Shown piece by piece: positions 1 through 9,684 of a stretch of 64,000 nt of DNA. The stretch is from Aphelidium insulamus (taxonomy: Eukaryota > Aphelidiomycota > Aphelidea > Aphelidiaceae), in contig JAZDSV010000042.1 in assembly GCA_036784855.1 (NCBI GenBank), positions 58,328 through 122,327 of the forward strand, in the 5' to 3' direction. The position numbers were made by a program, and so were the translations under genes. Positions within the stretch are counted from its first letter, which is position 1; every line of letters starts with the position of its first letter. The notes beneath the pieces are model-generated. The model did not search any database, was not told where the DNA came from, and was given only the letters and a program-made list of their open reading frames with translations.

Positions 1-759
1 GTATAGAGTGTAGTGATGTCGACTGCGCCGCACCGAGAGCGCAGGAGAGGGTGGACTCCGAGCAACAGCCTCGTGCAAACTTGGAGGCCGGCCATCCCCG
101 ATCTGGTCCGGATGTGACATCGGTGCCGCCGCTAGTAATGATGCACTCTTTCGCATGCCTGAACCGCCATCGGGCCCCGGAGACGTTGTCGTCGACGATA
201 ACGACTGGTCCGCGACTGGCCAGTAGAGAAAATAGTAGAGAAAGTATTCGGCCATGGTGAATTTGACTGACACCACAGCAGCTTCGTCGTCGCCACGTGC
301 AGACTGATGCACGGAAACGCGATCAGCCAGCACAGCAGGCAAGTGGGACGCAAGCGTCGTGGCGGTCTGTACTGCAGCCATCGACCCGCTGCTATCGGCG
401 CGCAGCGATGAGAGCTGGCGTTGGATCTGAGCCGGCAGTACCGCAGCATTCATCTCGTATAATATCCGCTCCTGGCCGCCCTTAAGTACCGCAGGCACAA
501 GTCTGCAAGAAAGCGATTCCGGGTCCAGCAGGGACATGAGTGCACGTTGGTCGCCCGGAGATGCGCAAGTGTCAAGGAAGCCGGGGCCGCGCTGCTGGCT
601 ACCAAAAACGGACCGGCATAATGGCGGCAGCGCCTCGTACAGCTGGTACATATTTGGGTCACCGGGCGACGGCGGCGCGTTGAGCAGCCAGCCGCTAACC
701 ATGGCCGAGACATCGCGATGCAGTTGCTGGGCGTTCTCGGCGCTAGCAATCTGTGCCAT
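1..759 (-). CDS. SMPD4: SMPD4-like protein (neutral sphingomyelinase 3 family), N-terminal part
   Basis: The minus-strand frame is open from an ATG at 757-759 to the window edge (253 codons), so only the N-terminal part is seen. Two segments match the SMPD4 (nSMase3) N-terminus as I know it: 'LPPLCRSVFGS' followed about 20 residues later by 'ALMSLLDP' (human has an FGS...MEFLDPGG pattern), and 'MAEYFLYYFLYWP' near residue 180, equivalent to the family's 'FEYYIFFF'. A Ser/Pro-rich stretch follows, as in the human protein. SMPD4 proteins are ER/nuclear-envelope membrane proteins linked to sphingomyelin hydrolysis and nuclear pore assembly. The C-terminal membrane segment lies outside the window. 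The assignment rests on pattern recognition of a weakly conserved family; moderately sure. Confidence 0.55.
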   Translation of the reverse strand, partial: MAQIASAENAQQLHRDVSAMVSGWLLNAPPSPGDPNMYQLYEALPPLCRSVFGSQQRGPGFLDTCASPGDQRALMSLLDPESLSCRLVPAVLKGGQERILYEMNAAVLPAQIQRQLSSLRADSSGSMAAVQTATTLASHLPAVLADRVSVHQSARGDDEAAVVSVKFTMAEYFLYYFLYWPVADQSLSSTTTSPGPDGGSGMRKSASLLAAAPMSHPDQIGDGRPPSLHEAVARSPPSPALSVRRSRHHYTLY

Positions 760-1376
760 TATTGGGTTCTCTCGTGAATTTAAACAGAGTGAGCAACCTG
801 GCCTCAACTCCTTTCAAAATGAGCTGCGACAGCCCTTTGTCGCTTTACTCGAAACATTGCTACATAGGCAGCTAGCAAACCAAAAATCCACCCATATGAC
901 CTCATAGGCAATTTTAGGGCATAAATTAAGTACTCATGTATAAATACGTAAGAGTTTAACAGCTTGTAGAATCTACAGCCACTATTTGTTGGCCAAGCAC
1001 TCTTGAGATTTTGCAACAGATATCGTATTGAAATGATGTAGCGATAACCTTGAGTACACACCATGTAACAAAGGTTCAAATATTAAATTTCAATACTTGT
1101 AGTCTGGTAGCAACGAAGCGCTGAGTGCTTTGTAGTTGAGATTCTCCGGCAGGACTCTCGTGATTTAAACAGAGTTGCCGTAAGGATATAAGTTTAGTTA
1201 CCGTCAAGCAGATTGAGCAATGCGCGCTTCACCTCAAGTCTTAAGGAAGCAGCATGGCGTCCTGTCACGCATGCTCAAAGCGTCGCTAGGCAACTAGTCA
1301 AGCAAAGTCGCAACCAATGCGACGTTTGACAACAGTGTGACAACGTGACAGGTGTATATTCGCTTATGTTGTCGCT
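760..1376. other. Intergenic region with a short repeated motif
   Basis: No convincing gene. A motif of about 22 bp containing CTCGTGA-TTTAAACAGAGT occurs twice in the same orientation, at about 768-790 and 1154-1175, with one indel. The first copy sits directly upstream of the SMPD4-like start, so it may be promoter-associated or a small dispersed repeat. Confidence 0.4.
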
Positions 1377-3344
1377 TTAAGTACACTTGTAGGCAGCCGC
1401 CACATCGCCATTGTCGTACTTCTTCTTCTTCATCCATCGCGTCACACCACTGGGCAGGGCCACGCCCAGCTCGGCGGCGCGGCGGTAGTGCAGTGCAGCC
1501 AGGCGTTTGGCGTGCTTTTTCTCCGTGGCCGTGTCCGCGTGAGTGGTGCCGGGCATGTGAGTGCCGTGCCGCTGTCTCCTGTCAAAGTAGTACTCCGCCA
1601 GCAAGTAGTTTGAATCGCCGTGCGGGTGAAGTGGGTGAGTCGCAGCTGCAGTGAGCCACTTTACGCATTCCCGTGCCTGGCCATCCCGCCTTGCCATCAG
1701 CGCCAGCTGGTACATGGCCATCGGTTCCGGGCCATCGCCGCCACCGCCATCGCCGTCATTAGAGTCACGCGACAGGCAGGAAGGTTCACTGGCCGCCTGT
1801 AGCAACATACTGGTGGCCGCGTCAGAGTCTGGTGTGCAGCCAATGCCGTGCAGCAGGCACATGCCGTAACAGTACTGCGCCAGCGGCAGGTGGTACGCAT
1901 CTCGTTGTGCCGCCAGCGCTATGATACTGGTGGCCGTTTCGGTGGCGGTGCGGTGGTCTGGCATGGCTCCGGCGCCAGTGACGATGCTCCCCGCGGGATT
2001 AGGCATTGACATGCTAACGCGCCGACGCACAGTGGAGGAGCGAGTGCGAGACAAGAACAACTCTAGTATGGCCACATCGGCGTGGTGGTGGTGCATGAAA
2101 GCTGTAGCTGAGCTGCCAACGCCAAGCGCTGCACGGGCAATGTCGGTGTGGCATGCGTCCGGGAACCTGAGGGCATCCGGCTGCTCCTGATACCGTGTGA
2201 GACTGGGTGGCTTGCCGAGCACGTCGCGTAGTGTCAGCTGGTGCGCATGCATCAGGGCTGCCTTGTACAGGAGGGCGCGTCCGATGGCGCGTCGCTCTGC
2301 CACATTCTCCGCAGGCGGCATGGCCATGTGAGATGACAGGGAGCCGTTGTTCAACTCTGCGACTATTCCCGCAGCGCCTGGTGTGACAGGCGAATGCAGC
2401 GCGCTCAGCCAGCCGGGGCGTCGGGGCGCAGTAAAGGACATGGTGCGCGCGTGACGACCACCTCGTACAGACAGCGGCGGCGTGGCAGCCGGCAGTATAG
2501 TGGACTCGCCGGATTCCTTCAGGACGGGAAGGATGGCTCCGGCTGCCTGGCAGGTCGACACGGTGGCGGTGGCAGGAACACTGCGGCGCGGGGCAGAGTC
2601 GGAAACGGTGGCACGCTCGACGCAGCGGGCAAGTTCCTCGCTCGAAGCCATTCGTGCCATCGCCGTCACGTCGGACTGACATCGACGGTGCTTGCCAGTG
2701 TAACCCTTGGGCGAGTCAGACGCGACAGGCGGCTGTGCCAGCGTGTCTACCGATACAGCTTCGCTGGATAGTGGAGACGGGGGCGGAGATTGCGCGCATG
2801 CATTTACAACTTCCGGTGCCGGCACGTCGACGGCACCGTGTTTCCGCAGGGCCAGCGTGATCAATAGAGGTGAAGACCGCGGACCAACGGCACGTTCACC
2901 GGACAGCGACGAGCGTGGCAGTCGTCGGAAGAGAGACTTGACCGACTTTGCTAGGGACATGGTGCCTGCGCGGCGCGTACGTGCCGCCAGTGACACTGCT
3001 GTGCTGCACGCCGTACTGTCTGATGCCTGACTTAGCCGGCTCATCATCGATGGTCGGCGACGATGGGCCGCGGCCTGCGCGGTGGTATGTAGGCGCTCAT
3101 CGCTGCGCAACCGCTCTATAATACGCGTGAACAGGCTGTCGTGGCTGGGTGCGGCGGGAAACCCGCGTGATATTGCAGAGCCGTACATTACGTCTCCCGG
3201 TCGCTGTGCCGGCCCTCGAAATGGTCGACCGCCGCTGGTGACAAAGCATTCCTCATGCTGCCTGTCGTCGAACTCGTCCGCACCGGTTGGATCGACAGTT
3301 ACGCGCAGCAAGGGGGCGCCTTTGGACTTTAACGCCGGCGACAT
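1377..3344 (-). CDS. Sel1-like repeat protein with long disordered N-terminus
   Basis: A single uninterrupted reading frame of 655 residues starts at the ATG at 3342-3344. Residues 1 to about 400 are Ser/Pro/Ala/Thr/Arg-rich and probably disordered, with many basic-directed Ser motifs. The last ~200 residues carry Sel1-type helical repeats: 'AQYCYGMCLLHGIGCTPD', then a 'YQLALMARRDGQ' unit, then 'ALHYRRAAELGVALP'. Sel1 repeats are TPR-like protein-interaction scaffolds; in fungi such proteins include Skt5/Chs4, activators of chitin synthase, and others act in ER-associated degradation. There is no signal peptide and no C-terminal CAAX (it ends in KCT), so the partner cannot be named. The reading frame has good length and a clean start; the family call is confident, the function is not. 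Confidence 0.8.
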   Translation of the reverse strand: MSPALKSKGAPLLRVTVDPTGADEFDDRQHEECFVTSGGRPFRGPAQRPGDVMYGSAISRGFPAAPSHDSLFTRIIERLRSDERLHTTAQAAAHRRRPSMMSRLSQASDSTACSTAVSLAARTRRAGTMSLAKSVKSLFRRLPRSSLSGERAVGPRSSPLLITLALRKHGAVDVPAPEVVNACAQSPPPSPLSSEAVSVDTLAQPPVASDSPKGYTGKHRRCQSDVTAMARMASSEELARCVERATVSDSAPRRSVPATATVSTCQAAGAILPVLKESGESTILPAATPPLSVRGGRHARTMSFTAPRRPGWLSALHSPVTPGAAGIVAELNNGSLSSHMAMPPAENVAERRAIGRALLYKAALMHAHQLTLRDVLGKPPSLTRYQEQPDALRFPDACHTDIARAALGVGSSATAFMHHHHADVAILELFLSRTRSSTVRRRVSMSMPNPAGSIVTGAGAMPDHRTATETATSIIALAAQRDAYHLPLAQYCYGMCLLHGIGCTPDSDAATSMLLQAASEPSCLSRDSNDGDGGGGDGPEPMAMYQLALMARRDGQARECVKWLTAAATHPLHPHGDSNYLLAEYYFDRRQRHGTHMPGTTHADTATEKKHAKRLAALHYRRAAELGVALPSGVTRWMKKKKYDNGDVAAAYKCT

Positions 3345-3505
3345 GTGATTTTTATCTTTGTAATGGTCTGGATTGTGAGCGTGTGTAACATTGCGGACTC
3401 GCGTTTCTGATTGGGCGGTTCTGGCGTAAGAATGTTAATTACTTTCAAGAAAATGGCCCATGTACAAGTTCCGTATATGAGCGTGACTCAAGAGTAGACA
3501 AAAGT

Positions 3506-3902
3506 CTACGTAGTAAGATCGGCCAATTGCGCCACCACCTGCAGCATGGATGGACGTTGATCTGGGTCGTGGTGCCACATAGTGTCGATAAGGTCCAGGA
3601 TGGCACGTGGATATTTCTTAAAGTCAGCGCAACTGTGTAGCGGAGGTCTGAAGTGTTGCTTGCCGACTACATGATAACATGAATTAATTACGAAATATCA
3701 GATCCATGGTTATATCTCACCTTTTTCGTAGATTTGAAAATCTTTCATTTCAATAAATGGATACTTGTTTGACCACATCAGCACCTCCCAAAATATCAAG
3801 GCACACGCATATACATCAACCTTTTCCGAATATGTTGGCTCTTCGCACCACATCTGCAAGCCAAACAGATGTATATGATGAGCACGTGACAAAAACATGC
3901 AG

Positions 3903-3936
<34 letters not shown>

Positions 3937-5236
3937 GTATATATACACTTACCTCTGGCGCCTGCCAGTTGATGGTACCGACCACGCTGTGCATGAGACA
4001 TCTGGCGCGACCGCGAACTTTAGCCAAACCAAAGTCAGCAATTTTTGCTCGGCCCTCTCCGTCGATTAGTATGTTCAAACTCTTCAAATCCCGATGTATA
4101 ATCGCAGGACGACGACCATGCAGATACGCCGCTCCAAATGCAATGTCATACATCAGTGCAAGCTGTTTCTGAAAGGCGGGTCGCGCCCTTCTTTGCATGT
4201 AGTCTGACAGGTCGCCGTGTTGACAGTATTCAGTCACGATGCATATGCTGGAGAATTGCCGCTGAGACGCCTCTGAGGCTGGAATTCTGCGCGCTCCAGC
4301 ACCTTTGCGACCAGCGGATACTTCATCAACTGTTTTATAGTCTTTCGTCATACCAACAAGACGGACAATATTATCATGCCGCAACTGCCTGCACACAATT
4401 ACACTTTCTTGTAGCAGAAACGAAGGTGCGCAATAGGAAAACGAATAATGTGCCAAGACTTACTGCAAGAGCAAGACTTCGTTTGAAATGTCGGCAATAT
4501 CGTTGTCACTCAATGAGCGAGCGTCAATGACACCGATTGCCACTTGGTTACCATGCAAGCGACCAGAGTACACTTCCTTGAAGCCGCCAGAACCAATTTT
4601 GTCTCCAAACTCCAGCTGATCATAGTCTAATTCGGAAGAATCGGTCTTTGTTGAATCCGCATAGGCACCACGAGAATGGGGCGAACTATCGTCTGGTGCC
4701 GATGGAGAGTTTAATATAAGCTGTGCCAGGTCGGGCAAGGACGGAAACGATTCAGACATACCCGGTGGCAGTGCATGCCGTCTCTGCGGGGTAACTATTA
4801 TATACTGTAAAATAGATGCCCAATAAGACAAAACCGTACCCAGTGTAGCAAGGCAGCGACCAACTCGCTCTTTGAGACGTGGCTGTCGGCGGAAAGACCT
4901 CTAGCAGCACACATTTCCTCCAGCTGAGCCTTCTTAAGACGCTGCAACGCCGCCCCGACGCCGCTTTCATCGTCGATGGAGGCGCCCGACACCGTCAGCA
5001 GATACCACTCGCCAAATGAGCCGGTAGCTTTTGCCTCCGCCGTGATACTTGAGGTGGCGGCGGGTGCAGTGGCGACGCGTAACCTGCCACCGAGACGCCG
5101 CTGCTTTGCATCAGCAGTAACAGTGGCTGACCCCGCCAGCGTCGCGTCCGATCGTTTGCGTCGCTGCCCACACGCCGGTCAGTACATCGGCGTCGCCACT
5201 ACATCACCAACCCAGTACACGTGCACGTACCCCCAT
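3506..5236 (-). CDS. SAP-domain TKL-like protein kinase with displaced ATP lysine
   Basis: Six exons, joined 5231-5236, 4840-5163, 4464-4804, 3953-4388, 3721-3853 and 3506-3666, give 466 residues; the 6-nt first exon is tentative. An N-terminal SAP motif ('LKKAQLEEMCAARGL' ... 'SKSELVAALL') suggests binding to A/T-rich DNA or RNA. The kinase domain follows with all C-lobe signatures: 'HRDLKSLNIL' catalytic loop, 'IADFGLAK' magnesium loop, 'TINWQAPE', and a final 'DPDQRPSM' helix. The glycine loop reads 'IGSGGFKEVYSG' and the usual VAIK is 'VAIG': the beta-3 lysine is absent while a lysine sits in the glycine loop, as in WNK kinases. The intron at 3854-3952 holds a (CA)n tract. The domain order SAP then TKL-type kinase is clear; substrates are unknown. 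It is divergent with the lipase gene 94 bp away. Confidence 0.85.
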
Positions 5237-5330
5237 TGAAGTAGCGTGTTGCCGGGCGCACTCTATAGCTACAGACATCTTCTATTTATAGCCGGGCGAC
5301 GTATAAACACTGTGCCACGATTCGGGTATG
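5237..5330. promoter_or_regulatory. Short divergent intergenic region between kinase and lipase genes
   Basis: Only 94 bp separate the proposed start codons of the SAP-kinase (minus) and lipase (plus) genes, so any promoters must overlap. I see no clear TATA box at a standard distance. This is inferred from gene positions, and the kinase start is itself uncertain. Confidence 0.35.
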
Positions 5331-7450
5331 CCAAGCGACGGTATGACAGCAGCTGCACACAGCGGCAGCGGCCTGTCCACGGCCGACTATCTGCGCATGC
5401 TGGTCACCTGGATGATGATGCTGTTTGATGCGGCCGTGCGGTCCGTGCTCTCGGTGGTGCCGGCCTCTGTGCGGTGTACGTGACATTACTGCTGCTGCGG
5501 GTGCTGCTGCGGTGGCACCTGCATGCCAGCACGCCGATATCCACATTAGCTGCTGACCCTGTGATGTGCAGCTGCGATGGACCGGTGGCGGTACCGGCTG
5601 ACCTATCTGGTGTTTCCGATGCACGTGTTCGTGGCCGACGAGTCTGTCCACCCCGCCGCCCGCCTCTCCACCATGCACGATTTGTGCCACTTTTGGGGCT
5701 TCGCCGTGGAGGAGTTCATGGTGGAGACGGACGACGGCTACTGCTTGGGCGTGCACCGTATACGCGCGCGTGGCCACCAAACAGGCAGCCGTCCCGTGGT
5801 GCTGCTCTGGCACGGCTTCATGATGAACAGCGAGGTGTGGGTGTGTCACCCGGGCGGCATTCAGCACAACCTGGCATTGGTGCTGGCCACGCAGGGGTGC
5901 TTACTTTATTATATTACATAGTATTGCGATGTCTGACGCTGGCTGGTTGGCGCGCAGCTACGACGTGTGGATGGGGAACTGTCGCGGCAACAAGTACTCA
6001 CACAAACACCGCTGCCTCAAACCCAGCCAGCCGGCGTTCTGGGACTTTTCCCTGGACGAGCACGCACTGGTGGACTTGCCGTGTACTGTTGACGTGCGTT
6101 GCTACTATTCAACTACCTTTTGTACAATATCATTTTCATCTTACTACAACTATATCTCGCAGTTTGTGCTGGCACAGACGGGCCAGGTGTCTCTGTCGTA
6201 CATTGGATTTTCGCAGGGAACAACCATTTGCTTTGCCGCGCTGTCTCTGCGACCAGAATTGCGCAACAAGCTGAACTTGTTCATTGCACTGGCGCCCAGC
6301 ACAAAGCCGCACGGCAAGTTCACATGTCCTGTGGCTGCAATGTACAAGTACAATGACTGTGTGTGTGGCAGGTTTGTCGAATTCCCTCGTCTCGTCGGCC
6401 GTCAAGTAAGATTACATTGTTGTATGTGTTGTATTTATTCATGCCCAAGAGCCACGCCCGGTCTGCTGTTTCTCATCTTCGGCCGCCGCTCTCTCTTCCC
6501 GTCCGTCCTCTTCTACCAGGAGCTGTTTTCTCCCCGTTTCCTGGCCTACTGCATTGACCTTGCCGTTAAGCTACTCTTTAAATGGTACAGCACTATATAC
6601 ATATATATATATATATGTATATAAATAGTACTATAATAATTGGTGTGGCTAATTTGCATCTCACGGTAGGCACGGCAAGAATATGTCGGCCGAGACCAAG
6701 GCCGTCACATACCAGCACTTGTACAGTTTGTGCAGCGTGAAGCTGATGGTGCACTGGTTCCAGATTATCCGCGAGGGACGCTTCCAGATGTTTGACGACC
6801 AGATCGTGTGCCGGCACAGCCCGTCCGGCGTGATGGAGTCGGCCGAGGCAAGCGATAACGAGAGTGTGGGCGCCGTCTTGTACGGCTCGGTGGTCAAGGA
6901 GCGCAAGGCGCCCGTGACTCCCACCACGCACCTGTCCCGACAGCCGCTGCTTGCCATGCGCCGACACTCGTCGCCCATGCGCAGCAACAATGTCAAGGCG
7001 CACGTGACACACCGCTTCCCCACGGAACAAATTGGACGCAGCACCCCGATTGCCCTGTTCTACGGCGGCAGTGACTCACTGCTGGACATGAAGGCTCTCC
7101 TGCGCGGACTGTCATTTCCCTGCCACCACCCGGCGCTGCTGCACTGGCTTCAACACCCGGCAGACGGCGGTGCCGTGGCTGGTGCTGCTCAGCAACACGC
7201 CAACAGGGACGCGGCAGACGAGTTCCCCGCGGCGCACACCGTGTATGACAGGCGAGCCGGGGGCGACTCGGTACTGCAGGCGGATACCATCAACGCATCC
7301 ACCGACAGTCCCGTGGTAATGCTCAAGTGCGTGCCAAAGTACGAACACCTGTGCTTCCTGTGGGGCGACCACCTACCGCAGCACGTCTACCCCGACATAC
7401 TCGGTCTGCTCAAGTCGCACGCCGCCGCCGCCGCCCGTGCACAACAATAA
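5331..7450 (+). CDS. Acid lipase / sterol ester hydrolase (TGL1/LIPA-like)
   Basis: Seven exons (5331-5475, 5572-5896, 5958-6093, 6163-6313, 6372-6405, 6450-6584, 6670-7450) encode 568 residues. A hydrophobic N-terminal segment after the start suggests membrane anchoring, as in yeast Tgl1/Yeh lipases. Signatures in order: 'ETDDGYCLGVHRI', oxyanion 'LLWHGFMMNS', 'YDVWMGNCRGNKYSH', nucleophile elbow 'YIGFSQGTT' (Ser), 'LAPSTKPHG', acid 'YGGSDSLLD' and catalytic His in 'YEHLCFLWG'. The family hydrolyses neutral lipids or sterol esters on lipid droplets or in lysosomes. The intron at 6314-6371 has a GC donor (CACG|GCAAGT), needed to keep 'PHGLSNSLVSSAVK' in frame. A TA-rich microsatellite lies in the intron at 6585-6669. 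All triad residues are present, so it should be active. Confidence 0.93.
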
Positions 7451-7480
7451 AGCCCGTCCATTCCGCCCTCCCCCCTATTA

Positions 7481-8614
7481 ATGCCGCGGTATGCCACGCC
7501 AGACACGCGGCACGTGTCGCAGCCTCCATACCGCGACACCGTGTACGAACCGGCAGGTATGCGCGCAGATTTATGCCTGCCCCGTGCGCGCCGCCCGCCA
7601 ACTACGGTGCAGAGGACACTTATCTGCTGATGGACACGCTGGAGGCCGATGCGCCCGCCATCGCGGCAATCCAACCGCGCCTAGTCCTGGAGGTCGGGTA
7701 AGTGGGCGGGCCTAGGGGCAGTGCACGCTCCAAATGGACATTCTGCTGACGGCATTGTTGCCAGGAGCGGTTCCGGTGCTGTCTGCGCCCATCTCACCCA
7801 GATTGTGGGCGACGCGTCGGCGTGCGGTGAGTGCATTCATGCTCTGCCCCATGCACCCCCACGCATCCCCACCGCACATGGATACCACATGGATACTACA
7901 TGCACATGTCACTGCGCATGTCGCCAAACTCACGCGTTTGCAGCATTCTTGTGCGTGGACAAGAATATGGCAGCCGTACAGTGCACGCTGCAGACCCTTG
8001 CCCGAAACTGTGTGGTATGTCGCGCCACTGGTAGTCACTCGCTCACTCCGCGCTGCATTTATGTAACCGTGTCGCAGAGTACCGTGGCCGTGGACGCGTG
8101 GTGCGGCGAGCTGGCTAGCGGGGCCGTGAGTCGACTGGCCGGCGCGGTCGACGTGCTGCTGTTCAATCCGCCTTACGTGGTCACCACCGACGCGGAAATG
8201 GCGAGCGCCACCGGTCTGGAGCTCAGCTGGGCGGGAGGAGTGTGTGGGCGGCGCGTGCTGGACCGCTTCCTCTTTGAATTGGAGCAGCCTCAAGTGCGAT
8301 CTATATCTATTTATATGGTGTGTGCAATGTGTGCATTACTGACACAGACTGCAGACGCTGCTGTCCGCCACCGGTCGCTTCTACCTCATTGTCACTGCGG
8401 CAAACAGGCCGGGTGAGGTGCGCCGGCAAATGGCAGAACGGTTTGACTTTGACTCCGCGGTATGCAGTCGCTGTGACGTACATTATATCTGTGTACTTTG
8501 TGTATTCATGCCGGTGTGCCAGGTGCTGGGGGAGCGCCGAGCTGGCATCGAGCACCTGTCCTGCATTGTGTTTTGGCGTCGGCGCCGTTCAGATGATGCA
8601 TATCTGAATGAGTA

Positions 8615-8615
<1 letters not shown>
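7481..8615 (+). CDS. N6AMT1: eRF1 glutamine methyltransferase catalytic subunit (HemK2/Mtq2)
   Basis: Seven small exons (7481-7556, 7613-7697, 7765-7826, 7944-8014, 8078-8293, 8355-8459, 8523-8615) encode 235 residues, the usual size. Recognisable pieces are 'VYEPAEDTYLLMDTLEA', SAM-binding 'LVLEVGSGSGAV', 'CVDKN' and the substrate-binding 'LLFNPPYVVT', followed by 'WAGG' and a C-terminal 'FYLIVTAANRP'. NPPY is diagnostic for methyltransferases acting on planar nitrogen; N6AMT1/Mtq2, with its Trm112 partner, methylates the GGQ glutamine of eRF1. The start ATG is 30 bp after the lipase stop codon, an extremely tight same-strand spacing. Each junction restores the family alignment and the total is in frame. 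Confidence 0.93.
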
Positions 8616-8687
<72 letters not shown>

Positions 8688-8742
8688 GAGTGTATGCAGT
8701 CCTAATGTCTGTTAAACTGCGTGCGCGCGTGTGTGTGTGTGC
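8614..8742. repeat. Compound (TA)n-(TG)n microsatellite
   Basis: A run of about 14 TA units passes into about 22 TG units to 8686, and a shorter CG/TG run lies at 8721-8742. It begins at the N6AMT1 stop codon, so it probably lies in its 3' UTR. Confidence 0.95.
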
Positions 8743-8943
8743 AGATATATAATACGTACGTAGGTGTACATATATGTGTGCAGGGGAATCCAGAGCCAGC
8801 TATTGACAAACAGAAGCATCAGCTCCGTCAACCACGGCATCGCAGTTACCGCAAATAGGCAGCCTGATTGCGCGACATTTAAACGCTGACACAACCACAG
8901 ATCAACTACACAGCCACAACAATAATTAAATATTACAACAATA

Positions 8944-9447
8944 ATGCAAATTATATACCGCAGTGTTTGCGCCCTGTTGCTGGCAACCATCAGTGCTTCG
9001 GCCCATGACTGTGACCCGAGTGCTACAACTTACGCCGGCCGGTCCGCGCCGCTCGTGCTGCAGGTGAAAAAGTACAGCATATCCGGCACTGTCAAGGTGA
9101 CTGGCGGCTGCACATTTCTCATTCAAGACTTTAAGCTGTACCCGCCGGCGCTTGGCACCTACTTTTACGGGTCGCCATCAATGGAGAGTGCGGACGGATT
9201 CCGCGTAGTCAGCGATGCGCTGGGCGCGTACAACGGGATAACCACTAATTTTACACTGGGCGGCGACGACGTGGAGAGCCATCACGCGTGGTCAGAGTTC
9301 CGTGTGCTCAAGATATTCAGCGAAGTGGACAATGCACTGCTGGCATACGCACAGATTGCCCCAGAGGACGCGCCGATCAGCAGTGATGCGCAGCGGAATA
9401 CTCTGACAGCGCTGTCTGCTGCCGTGCTGTCAATGTTCTTCCTGTAG
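8944..9447 (+). CDS. Putative GPI-anchored surface protein with DM13-like domain
   Basis: An intronless gene of 167 residues. The N-terminus is a signal peptide (hydrophobic 'SVCALLLATISASA' ending at AHDCD). The mature part contains 'ISGTVKVTGGCTFLIQDF', then 'YPPALGTYFYGSPSM' and a later 'FRVLKIF'. This resembles a DM13 fold, a small beta domain of extracellular proteins proposed to be redox-active. The C-terminus is a small-residue site followed by a hydrophobic tail with no cytoplasmic residues ('LTALSAAVLSMFFL'), typical of a GPI-attachment signal. Two cysteines remain in the mature part. The secreted, GPI-linked nature is strongly supported by sequence; the DM13 relation is a tentative pattern match. 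Confidence 0.65.
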   Translation: MQIIYRSVCALLLATISASAHDCDPSATTYAGRSAPLVLQVKKYSISGTVKVTGGCTFLIQDFKLYPPALGTYFYGSPSMESADGFRVVSDALGAYNGITTNFTLGGDDVESHHAWSEFRVLKIFSEVDNALLAYAQIAPEDAPISSDAQRNTLTALSAAVLSMFFL

Positions 9448-9522
9448 CATGATCACGTTCTGCGCGATAAATGATAACTAGAGTGATACTATTACTGATT
9501 TGCTTGATATAATGTGAATGTG

Positions 9523-9565
9523 CTGTCTGTTGCGCTTCGTTGTAGGTACAATGCGCAACAGACAG
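9523..9565. repeat. Perfect 13-bp inverted repeat (hairpin)
   Basis: CTGTCTGTTGCGC at 9523-9535 is the exact reverse complement of GCGCAACAGACAG at 9553-9565, with a 17-nt loop. It lies between the DM13-like gene and OLA1, and its right arm is also the start of the duplicated segment listed next. Confidence 0.85.
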
Positions 9566-9683
9566 TTAACAAGACGCTGTAATCAATGTGGCAACCTAAC
9601 CGGTGTGAGGGTCACTCTCTGAGCCACATAGCGCAACAGATAGCTAACAAGACGCTGTAATCAATGTGGCAACCTAACCGGTG
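9553..9683 (+). repeat. Duplicated 53-bp segment upstream of OLA1
   Basis: Positions 9553-9605 and 9631-9683 are near-identical direct copies (two substitutions), each ending with the same CAACCTAACCGGTG. They are separated by 25 bp of unrelated sequence. The second copy abuts the upstream in-frame ATG of OLA1 at 9685, so the duplication contributes to its 5' leader. Confidence 0.9.
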
Positions 9684-9684
9684 A

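Noticed and set aside
3854..3952. Read-through frame with alternating Val-Cys in the kinase gene
   Set aside because: It is the (CA)n intron; GT-AG removal restores WQAPE...MWCEEP, the expected kinase sequence.
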